This document shows, in pieces, positions 1-5,301 of a stretch of DNA of 5,301 bases. Position 1 is the stretch's first letter. Each line of letters begins with the position of its first letter. The stretch is from positions 1 to 5,301 of the forward strand of contig CALDDL010000237.1 in the NCBI GenBank assembly GCA_937936675.1. The letters run 5' to 3'. The stretch comes from an uncultured bacterium (GTDB taxonomy: Bacteria; Bacteroidota; Ignavibacteria; Ignavibacteriales; Melioribacteraceae). Below the pieces are notes generated by a model. The model made no database searches, had not been told where the DNA came from, and worked only from the letters and a program-made list of their open reading frames with translations. Position numbers and translations under genes: made by a program.

Positions 1-2438
1 GTTGCGTCCACTGTTGCAAGATCATTCCATTTTGTTCCATCATTAGTGGTGTATTCAATTTTTATATTTTCAAATCCTGCGCTATTCCATTTAATTTCTT
101 GAGTTGTTCCCACTCCCCATTCTTCATTTCCATTTGGAGATATTAGCTCAACAAAAATATCGGGTGCAGGACTAACATCAAATCTCAATACTCTATTATT
201 ACTGTAATCAGCTACCCAAATGTTGTTTCTTTCTTCATCAACGAACATTGCTCTGGGTACATTTAAACTAGACGCGGTCGGAGGAGCGGGATTTAATTTT
301 GATACAAAATCAGCCTGCCCTAATACTCCATCTGCCTCAGCACCATTTGGTTTATTCGCTGCGTCATTAAAGATCAATATTCTATGGTTATTTTCTTGAA
401 CTGTATAAATTCTACCTTTAATATCACCCCAAACAAATCTTGTGGTGCCTGTTCCATCTCTGGTAGTATTAGATGTCTTTGTTACAAAATCGGGCTGACC
501 TAAGACTCCATCAGCATCTGCGCCATCTGTTTTTATCTTGGCACTGCTGAATTTTAAGTATCTATTATTTCCATAATCACTTACCCAAAGATTGCCATCT
601 TTATCTACATAAACAGCATTTGGATTTGCCATCTTTGATGCTGTCAATCCGCTTGAGTTTGTTGCGAAATCGGGTTGGCCTAATACTCCATTTGCATTTG
701 CTCCGTTTGCTTTCGATGCTGCATTATCCCAACGACTTACTCTATGATTATTAAATTCACTAACCCAAAGTGAACCACTATCATCAACATATATTCCGCA
801 TGGTCCTGATAATTGATTTGCATCTTTACCTGCATTCTTTGATACGAAATCGGGCTGTCCTAATACCCCATCTGCACTTGCACCGCTTGGTATTGTCGAT
901 GCATTATCAAATCTTAATACGCGATTATTCGTAAAATCGCCAACCCACATACTCCCGTTTTTATCTATATATATACCGATCGGATTATTAAATTGATTAG
1001 CTGAAATACCGCTTGTTTTGCTTGTGAAATCGGCTTGACCAAAAACCGCTTCTGCTGCCGAACCGGTTATTAATGCATCAGAAGAACTATATCTTAAAAT
1101 TCTATGGTTGCTTCTATCTACTACAAAAACTTTTCCTGTTTCTTGATCTACTCCAACACCATTCGGTCCATTTAATGCCGTAGCACTTGTTCCCGAAGCT
1201 TTGCTTACTAAATCAACTTGCCCTAAAACACTTGCCGCTGCTTGATTATCAGCTATCTGTGGAAAATCTTTTTCTACTTCACCTATATCAAATCTTAGTA
1301 CTCTATTATTGCTATAATCGGCTACCCATATTTGATTCTTCAAATTATCAGTAACCATTGCTCTCGGTACATTAAGACTTGATGCAGTCGGCGGATTGAG
1401 AATAGTTTTAGATTCATAATCGGGCTGACCAAGTACTGCGTCAGCATCAGCACCATTCCCTTTAAAGAGTGCCTTATTATAAACTAATATTCTATGATTG
1501 TTTTCTTGAACGGCGTAAATATTTCCAAATTTATCACCCCAAATAAATCTTGTGGTGCCACTTCCGTTCCTTGTTGTGTTCGATGCTTTAGTTACGAAAT
1601 CGGGTTGACCCAATACACCATCAGCATCTGCGCCATTTGCTTTTATCTTTGCTTCTGTGAATTTTAAGAATCTATTATTTCCATAATCACTTACCCATAA
1701 GTTACCGCCAAAATCAACATATACACCATTTGGATTAGCCATCTTGGCTGCCGTTAATCCGCTCGAGTTTGTTACAAAATCGGGTTGACCTAATACTCCA
1801 TCTGCACTTGCTCCATTTGCTTTCGATGCTGCATTATCCCAACGGCTTACTCTATGATTATTAAATTCACTTACCCATAGAGAACCACCAAAATCAACAT
1901 AAATACCGCAGGGTCCCGATAATTGATTTGGGTCTTTACCTGCATTCTTTGATACGAAATCGGGCTGACCTAATACTCCATCTGCACTTGCACCGCTTGG
2001 GATTGTAGATGCATTATCGAATCTTAATACACGGTTATTCGTAAAATCACCAACCCACATGCTTCCATCATTATCAATAAATATTCCGATAGGGTTATTG
2101 AATTGATTAGCTGAAGTGCCGCTTGTTTTACTTGTAAAATCAGTTTGACCAAAAACTGCTTCTGCTGCCGAACCGGTTACTAAGGCATCTGAAGAACTCC
2201 ATCTTAATATCCTATGATTGCCTCTATCGACAACAAATATTTTGCCGGTGGCATTATCTATCGCAACACCGTTCGGACCATTAAGTGTGTTTGATGTAGT
2301 ACCTGCTGCTTTTGATACAAAATCCGGTTGACCTAACACTCCGCTCGCTTCCTGATAATCTTTTAATTGAGCAGTTACAGGAATTGAAGCGATGAGAAAA
2401 AGGATTGCTAGTAAAATCGTTTTGATTCTAATTAACAT
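1..2438 (-). CDS. Exported protein with twelve NHL beta-propeller blades and an Ig-like domain (3' end beyond window)
   Basis: This is an open frame of 812 complete codons that is still open at the left edge, so the C-terminus is missing. The ATG at 2436-2438 is preceded by AAGGAG (2445-2450) six bases upstream. Residues 1-23 form a Sec signal peptide: basic start (R4, K6), hydrophobic core from residue 8, probable cleavage at VTA|Q. Twelve units of about 60 residues follow. Each begins with a VLGQPDF-like motif (near residues 34, 95, 155, 215, 275, 335, and each of these plus 370) and carries an NHL core of the type NPNGVYVD…LWVSDYGNNR. Six units make one propeller, so this is two tandem six-bladed propellers. 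From about residue 757 an Ig-like domain begins (SPNGNEEWGVGTT, then KIEYTTNDGTKW). In FCB-group bacteria such domains often precede a type IX secretion sorting tail, but the tail is not visible here. NHL propellers usually bind proteins, glycans or other ligands. No catalytic motif is seen and the ligand is unknown. The exported NHL architecture is well supported; the specific role is not. Confidence 0.93.
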   Translation of the reverse strand, partial: MLIRIKTILLAILFLIASIPVTAQLKDYQEASGVLGQPDFVSKAAGTTSNTLNGPNGVAIDNATGKIFVVDRGNHRILRWSSSDALVTGSAAEAVFGQTDFTSKTSGTSANQFNNPIGIFIDNDGSMWVGDFTNNRVLRFDNASTIPSGASADGVLGQPDFVSKNAGKDPNQLSGPCGIYVDFGGSLWVSEFNNHRVSRWDNAASKANGASADGVLGQPDFVTNSSGLTAAKMANPNGVYVDFGGNLWVSDYGNNRFLKFTEAKIKANGADADGVLGQPDFVTKASNTTRNGSGTTRFIWGDKFGNIYAVQENNHRILVYNKALFKGNGADADAVLGQPDYESKTILNPPTASSLNVPRAMVTDNLKNQIWVADYSNNRVLRFDIGEVEKDFPQIADNQAAASVLGQVDLVSKASGTSATALNGPNGVGVDQETGKVFVVDRSNHRILRYSSSDALITGSAAEAVFGQADFTSKTSGISANQFNNPIGIYIDKNGSMWVGDFTNNRVLRFDNASTIPSGASADGVLGQPDFVSKNAGKDANQLSGPCGIYVDDSGSLWVSEFNNHRVSRWDNAASKANGANANGVLGQPDFATNSSGLTASKMANPNAVYVDKDGNLWVSDYGNNRYLKFSSAKIKTDGADADGVLGQPDFVTKTSNTTRDGTGTTRFVWGDIKGRIYTVQENNHRILIFNDAANKPNGAEADGVLGQADFVSKLNPAPPTASSLNVPRAMFVDEERNNIWVADYSNNRVLRFDVSPAPDIFVELISPNGNEEWGVGTTQEIKWNSAGFENIKIEYTTNDGTKWNDLATVDA
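171..1259 (-). repeat. Six-blade propeller super-repeat, copy B (C-terminal)
   Basis: This copy encodes residues 394 to about 756. Each blade resembles its counterpart in copy A far more than its neighbours in the same copy. The blades had therefore diverged before the whole six-blade block was duplicated. A linker of about eight residues (EVEKDFP and flanks) joins copy A to copy B. The homology ends at VLRFDV, just before the Ig-like domain. Confidence 0.93.
1281..2369 (-). repeat. Six-blade propeller super-repeat, copy A (N-terminal)
   Basis: This copy encodes residues 24 to about 386, six NHL blades. It aligns without any insertion or deletion to copy B at a fixed offset of 1110 nt (370 codons). 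All six VLGQ motifs are displaced by exactly 1110 nt, for example 2131 to 1021, 1951 to 841 and 1411 to 301. By eye, about four in five residues match copy B. Blade 5 is atypical in both copies: the usual NPNGVYVD strand is replaced by TTRFIWGD, followed by AVQENNHR. Confidence 0.93.
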
Positions 2439-2492
2439 GTGCCTCTCCTTGAATTGGATAGAAATTTTTTTAATTTTTTTGTGAAAATATGT

Positions 2493-2508
2493 ATGTAAAT
2501 GTTTACAT
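2493..2508. promoter_or_regulatory. Palindrome ATGTAAA-TG-TTTACAT, candidate operator
   Basis: This is a perfect 7-bp inverted repeat around a 2-bp centre. It sits immediately downstream of the predicted -10 of the NHL gene, where a bound repressor would block transcription. The half-site layout TGTAAA-N2-TTTACA resembles LacI/GalR-family (cre-like) operators. That assignment is inference, and no cognate regulator is encoded in the window. Confidence 0.4.
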
Positions 2509-2516
2509 GCGGCTTT

Positions 2517-2545
2517 AATCTAGCTTAAATCTTAAAAATAGTCAA
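2517..2545 (-). promoter_or_regulatory. Candidate sigma70-type promoter for the NHL gene
   Basis: On the minus strand, TTGACT (2540-2545) and TAGATT (2517-2522) are separated by exactly 17 nt. This predicts transcription starting near 2510 and a leader of about 70 nt with two A-tracts before the AAGGAG ribosome binding site. The match to -35/-10 consensus is good but unproven. In Bacteroidota proper the housekeeping promoter differs (TAnnTTTG type), which lowers confidence. Confidence 0.5.
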
Positions 2546-2839
2546 GTATAATCGATTATTAATAGCGCTTCTAATCCTATTATATTACTCTTCAATAAGC
2601 ATACCACAATATTTATTAGAGTACATTACAATGTAGTTTTTAATACATCAGGTATCAATGCACGATAAATACTTTTTGAATACGACAGATCATTTCCTTT
2701 ACTGCAATGTGCTTCAACTAATTTTAGAATTCTCCAAATATTAAATGTATGTAAGAAGGATTTCTTTTATATTATATAAGTATTGAATCCAACTATTTTC
2801 TTTATTCGAGTAAATTAACGTTTGCAATGAGGTAAGAAT

Positions 2840-3715
2840 ATGTCACATCACAAAAAGAAAAACAAATCCGAAAAAGATGGATACATCGAAAATAAGGACA
2901 ACGAGAAAAAAGCATCCGAAGAAACCGTAGGAAATAATTCAAAAATTTCTAAAAAATTCTACAATAAAGAATTAGATAGACTAAGCATCGAACTCGTGAA
3001 GCTTCAAGAATGGGTAAAATATAAGGGTTTGAAAGTGGTGGTGATTTTTGAAGGTCGTGATGCAGCAGGGAAAGGAGGAACTATAAAAGCCATAACTCAA
3101 TTTTTAAATCCTCGTGTCTGCAGAACCGTTGCTCTTGGCACTCCCACTGAAAAAGAAAAATCCGAATGGTACTTTCAAAGATATGTACCACACCTTCCTT
3201 CTGCCGGAGAAATGGTTCTCTTTGATAGAAGTTGGTATAACCGCGCAGGCGTGGAAAAAGTTATGGGCTTTTGCACCGAAAATGAATATGAAGAATTCTT
3301 AAGTAGCTGTCCCGAATTTGAAAGAATGATTATTCGCTCCGGTATAATACTAATAAAATACTGGTTCTCTGTTAGTGATGAGGTTCAAGAGAAAAGATTT
3401 TTAGAACGAATTAATAATCCTACAAAGCGATGGAAAATAAGCCCAATGGATTTGGAATCGAGAAAAAGATGGGTGGAATATTCTAAAGCAAAAGACAACA
3501 TGTTTGCTTATACTGATATTAAACAAGCTCCATGGTACGACGTAAATTCTGACGTTAAAAAGAAAGCTCGATTAAATTGTATTTCTCATCTGTTAAGTTT
3601 AATTCCGTATGAAGATATAAAAAGAGAAAAACTGGTTTTGCCTCCTATTCAAGATAATGTGGGATACGTTAGACCTCCATTAAGCGATCAGAATTATATA
3701 CCGGAAAAATATTGA
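2840..3715 (+). CDS. ppk2: Polyphosphate kinase 2, class I (polyphosphate:nucleoside-diphosphate phosphotransferase)
   Basis: This is a complete 291-residue cytoplasmic P-loop kinase. PPK2 class I enzymes transfer phosphate between polyphosphate and nucleoside diphosphates, mostly making ATP or GTP from ADP or GDP at the expense of polyphosphate. Visible hallmarks are Walker A GRDAAGKGG (72-80), the following TPTEKEKSEWYFQRYVPHLP stretch (101-120), Walker B FDRSWYNRAG (128-137), the lid NPTKRWKISPMD (193-204) and the conserved ending IPEKY. The sequence closely follows the single-domain class I pattern (for example Pseudomonas PA0141), and length and both ends look intact. The first 40 residues are lysine/glutamate-rich and probably disordered. 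GAGG (2829-2832) lies seven bases before the ATG, supporting this start. The next gene begins 101 nt downstream with its own promoter, so ppk2 is probably a separate unit. Family assignment is firm; class I by resemblance is likely; preferred nucleotide is not decidable from sequence. Confidence 0.96.
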   Translation: MSHHKKKNKSEKDGYIENKDNEKKASEETVGNNSKISKKFYNKELDRLSIELVKLQEWVKYKGLKVVVIFEGRDAAGKGGTIKAITQFLNPRVCRTVALGTPTEKEKSEWYFQRYVPHLPSAGEMVLFDRSWYNRAGVEKVMGFCTENEYEEFLSSCPEFERMIIRSGIILIKYWFSVSDEVQEKRFLERINNPTKRWKISPMDLESRKRWVEYSKAKDNMFAYTDIKQAPWYDVNSDVKKKARLNCISHLLSLIPYEDIKREKLVLPPIQDNVGYVRPPLSDQNYIPEKY

Positions 3716-3740
3716 AGTAATTTAGTCATTATACTATTTA

Positions 3741-3814
3741 GTAAATTATTTCTTGACATCGCGTAAATAATTACGTATCCTAGGTAAGAATTATTCCTAT
3801 TTAATAATAATTAC
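3741..3814. promoter_or_regulatory. Four alternating GTAA…ATTATT half-sites, candidate PerR autoregulatory operators
   Basis: GTAAATTATT (3741-3750) and GTAAGAATTATT (3784-3795) read on the plus strand. GTAATTATT reads on the minus strand at 3766-3774 and again at 3806-3814. The order is forward, reverse, forward, reverse, giving two inverted pairs of 34 and 31 nt. These flank and overlap the promoter, and the last ends three bases before the perR ATG. Fur/PerR operators are AT-rich inverted repeats of similar flavour (TTATAAT-N-ATTATAA in Bacillus). Binding by the adjacent PerR is inference. Confidence 0.4.
3753..3781 (+). promoter_or_regulatory. Strong sigma70-like promoter for perR-katG
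   Basis: TTGACA (3753-3758), a perfect -35 consensus, is followed after 17 nt by TATCCT (3776-3781). The predicted start is near 3788, giving a short AT-rich leader of about 30 nt to the perR ATG. The spacer contains the inverted repeat CGTAA-ATAA-TTACG (3762-3775), so a protein bound there would compete directly with RNA polymerase. No other good promoter is seen before katG. Confidence 0.6.
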
Positions 3815-3816
3815 TT

Positions 3817-4290
3817 ATGAAAAAAGAAAATTACGAAGTTCATCTAAAAAGCAGCAACTTAAAAATTACTCCTCAAAGAATGGCAGTGCTCGAAGCACTT
3901 TCACATTTAAAAAATCACCCAACCGCAGATAATATAAAAGAATATGTATTAAAGAACCATCCAAACGTTGCGGTGGGTACTATCTATAATACACTCGATA
4001 CTTTTGTCGAAAAGGGATTAGTAAAAAAAGTAAAAACAGAAAAAGACATTATGAGATATGATGCCGTTCTCGAAAAACATCATCATTTATATAGCGAAGA
4101 TTCCGAATATATTAAAGATTTCTTCGATGATGAACTAAATAATTTACTCGAAAATTATTTTAAGAAAAAGAAGATTCCGAATTTCGAAGTAAGAGACGTA
4201 AAACTTCAAATAATCGGAACATTTAAGAAGAAAAAATTATTACAAAAACCTATAACCAAAAGGAGAATAAAAAGTGAACGAAGAAAGTAA
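3817..4290 (+). CDS. perR: Fur-family peroxide-responsive regulator, PerR-like, lacking all cysteines
   Basis: This 157-residue cytoplasmic DNA-binding protein has an N-terminal winged helix (LKITPQRMAVLEAL, 15-28; recognition region VGTIYNTLDTFVEKG, 53-67) and a C-terminal dimerisation domain. Residues matching the PerR regulatory metal site are present: H34, D82, H88, H90 and D104 (RYDAVLEKHHHLY). In PerR, Fe(II) at this site makes peroxide oxidise the His ligands and release DNA. The structural zinc cysteines are absent: the usual CxxC is SEDS (93-96), and the protein has no cysteine anywhere. Such CxxC-less PerR proteins are known, for example in Leptospira. The position directly before katG supports PerR over Fur or Zur. 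The final residues after GTFKKKK (134-140) form a 17-residue basic tail whose codons also carry the katG ribosome binding site. No strong Shine-Dalgarno precedes the ATG at 3817, but the next in-frame ATG would remove the first helix. Family is certain; peroxide sensing is likely. Confidence 0.9.
   Translation: MKKENYEVHLKSSNLKITPQRMAVLEALSHLKNHPTADNIKEYVLKNHPNVAVGTIYNTLDTFVEKGLVKKVKTEKDIMRYDAVLEKHHHLYSEDSEYIKDFFDDELNNLLENYFKKKKIPNFEVRDVKLQIIGTFKKKKLLQKPITKRRIKSERRK
4261..4276 (+). promoter_or_regulatory. katG ribosome binding site and GTG start inside perR
   Basis: AGGAG (4261-4265) lies eight bases before GTG (4274-4276). Starting there gives MNEESKCPVTGK, the conserved katG N-terminus. 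The next in-frame ATG (4481) would remove 69 residues, including conserved sequence. The site lies entirely within the last codons of perR, implying translational coupling. Confidence 0.88.
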
Positions 4291-5301
4291 ATGCCCGGTA
4301 ACCGGAAAATCGAATGCACCGAAGAGAAGAGGCAACCGAGATTGGTGGCCTAATGCTTTGAATGTGGGAGTACTTCATCAGCATCCGCCTATCTCAAATC
4401 CCTTAGGACCTGATTTCAATTATGCAGAAGAATTCAAGTCGCTCGATTTAAACGCAATTAAAAAAGATTTATACGCGCTTATGACCGATTCACAAGATTG
4501 GTGGCCTGCCGATTGGGATCATTATGGCGGACTATTTATTCGTATGGCTTGGCATAGTGCCGGTACATATCGAACATCAGACGGAAGAGGCGGCGGAGGC
4601 AAAGGTAATCAGCGTTTCGCACCCGTCAATAGCTGGCCCGATAACGGAAATCTCGATAAAGCACGCCGTCTGCTCTGGCCTATTAAGCAAAAATATGGTA
4701 ATAAAATTTCGTGGGCAGACTTGATGATCTTAGCGGGTAACTGCGCTCTCGAATCGATGGGCTTTAAGACTTATGGTTTCGGAGGTGGTAGAGAAGATAT
4801 CTGGCAGCCGGAAGAAGATGTCTATTGGGGATCAGAAGATAAATGGCTCGGAGATAGCCGTTACAGCGGTGAACGTGAACTCGAAAATCCGCTCGCAGCA
4901 GTTCAGATGGGTTTAATCTACGTTAATCCGGAAGGACCAAACGGGAAACCCGATCCGGTAGCATCAGGTAAAGATGTTCGTGAAACTTTTGCACGTATGG
5001 CAATGAATGATGAAGAAACCGTTGCTCTCGTAGCAGGCGGACATACATTCGGCAAAGCACATGGAGCGGGTGACCCTGCTTTAATCGGTGCTGAACCCGA
5101 AGGTGCTTCGATTGAAGAATTAGGTCTCGGATGGACAAATAAATTTGAAAGCGGAAAGGGTGAGCATACAACCACAAGCGGCATCGAAGGTGCGTGGAAA
5201 CCAAATCCGACAAAATGGGATAATGGTTATTTCGATGTGTTATTCCGTTACGATTGGGAATTAGTAAAAAGCCCCGCAGGTGCTTGGCAATGGCTTGCTA
5301 A
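4274..5301 (+). CDS. katG: Catalase-peroxidase KatG, N-terminal part (3' end beyond window)
   Basis: This bifunctional haem enzyme decomposes hydrogen peroxide (catalase) and oxidises donors (peroxidase). 342 codons are visible of the roughly 720-750 usual for the family, covering most of the catalytic N-terminal half. The distal pocket is intact: R90, W93 and H94 in RMAWHSAGTYR, with D123 in NSWPDN. The KatG-specific Trp-Tyr-Met crosslink residues are all present: W93, Y216 (MGLIYVNPEG) and M242 (RMAMND). The proximal haem ligand is H257 (GGHTFGKAHG) and its partner W308 is present. S302 in TTSGIE matches Mycobacterium tuberculosis S315, the isoniazid-resistance position. The GTG start overlaps perR by 17 nt, so the two genes are very likely co-transcribed and coupled, with peroxide induction through PerR inferred. 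Sampled stretches are clearly GC-richer (about 47-53%) than perR (about 28%). That could reflect Gly/Ala/Trp-rich composition, high expression or transfer. No internal stop or frameshift is seen up to the edge. Confidence 0.97.
   Translation, partial: MNEESKCPVTGKSNAPKRRGNRDWWPNALNVGVLHQHPPISNPLGPDFNYAEEFKSLDLNAIKKDLYALMTDSQDWWPADWDHYGGLFIRMAWHSAGTYRTSDGRGGGGKGNQRFAPVNSWPDNGNLDKARRLLWPIKQKYGNKISWADLMILAGNCALESMGFKTYGFGGGREDIWQPEEDVYWGSEDKWLGDSRYSGERELENPLAAVQMGLIYVNPEGPNGKPDPVASGKDVRETFARMAMNDEETVALVAGGHTFGKAHGAGDPALIGAEPEGASIEELGLGWTNKFESGKGEHTTTSGIEGAWKPNPTKWDNGYFDVLFRYDWELVKSPAGAWQWLA

Larger units (their letters stand above)
2439..2839. other. Divergent intergenic region between the NHL gene and ppk2
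   Basis: This is 401 nt of AT-rich DNA without a credible gene. It contains the candidate promoter and palindrome of the NHL gene (2493-2545) and a second short inverted repeat, TACATT-AC-AATGTA (2622-2635). On the minus strand, 2629-2766 is open for 46 codons with a protein-like reading but has no start codon (see findings). The ppk2 ribosome binding site (GAGG, 2829-2832) closes the region. No clear -10/-35 pair for ppk2 was found, and no tRNA, terminator hairpin or mobile-element end is apparent. Confidence 0.7.

Noticed and set aside
301..2340. Regular 180-nt periodicity that could suggest a CRISPR or satellite array
   Set aside because: The period equals 60 codons, the frame is open throughout, and variation respects codons. 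It reflects NHL blades in a protein.
2750..2825. Promoter for ppk2 (TATTAT/TATATAA stretches near 2770-2778)
   Set aside because: AT-rich -10-like words are plentiful, but none has a good -35 at 16-18 nt and no TAnnTTTG motif fits. I could not choose one.
3114..3302. 62-codon open frame on the plus strand inside ppk2
   Set aside because: It lies wholly inside the well-conserved ppk2 reading frame and shows no recognisable domain.
3716..3750. Possible terminator after ppk2 (AATTTA…TAAATT arms)
   Set aside because: The arms contain almost no GC, pairing is weak and no clean T-run follows. It overlaps the half-site array and is not convincing.
4480..4483. ATG at 4481 as the katG start
   Set aside because: It would delete the conserved KCPVTG and RDWWPNALN segments. 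The GTG at 4274 has a strong ribosome binding site and the full N-terminus.
4524..4724. 66-codon open frame on the plus strand inside katG
   Set aside because: It is an out-of-frame shadow of the conserved katG active-site region.
4918..5213. Two overlapping minus-strand open frames opposite katG
   Set aside because: They run antisense to highly conserved katG codons, with no ribosome binding site or recognisable domain.

Overview
The window reads as an ordinary chromosomal segment of an AT-rich Gram-negative bacterium, most likely from the Bacteroidota/Ignavibacteriota (FCB) side. That placement is inference. It rests on an exported NHL-propeller protein followed by the Ig-like module (SPNGNEEW…KIEYTTNDGTKW) that commonly precedes type IX secretion sorting tails in those phyla, on a PerR-like regulator of the type seen there, and on low GC outside katG. 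There is no 16S rRNA, tRNA or mobile element to confirm it.

Layout. Positions 1-2438 (minus strand) hold most of one large gene, cut by the left edge. It encodes a signal peptide, two tandem copies of a six-blade NHL beta-propeller (exact period 370 codons, 1110 nt, no indels) and the beginning of an Ig-like domain. Positions 2439-2839 are a 401-nt AT-rich divergent intergenic region with a good promoter candidate and a palindrome for the NHL gene. Positions 2840-3715 (plus) are a complete class I polyphosphate kinase 2 gene. Positions 3716-3816 are a short regulatory gap with a strong sigma70-like promoter and four related AT-rich half-sites. Positions 3817-4290 (plus) are a PerR/Fur-family regulator that contains no cysteine at all. 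Positions 4274-5301 (plus) are the N-terminal 342 codons of katG, which starts at a GTG inside the 3' end of perR and runs off the right edge.

How the genes fit together. perR and katG form a translationally overlapping pair: a peroxide-sensing repressor followed by the enzyme that destroys hydrogen peroxide, probably transcribed from one promoter that PerR itself controls. ppk2 lies upstream on the same strand and regenerates nucleoside triphosphates from polyphosphate. It fits a stress theme but is probably a separate transcription unit, because a good promoter lies between it and perR. The NHL protein is divergent, is exported, and has no evident functional link to the other three.

I found no convincing undescribed multi-gene system. 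The points most worth a second look are the perfect 1110-nt propeller duplication, the cysteine-free PerR, its array of half-sites, and the perR/katG overlap, where the regulator's C-terminal tail doubles as katG's ribosome binding site.
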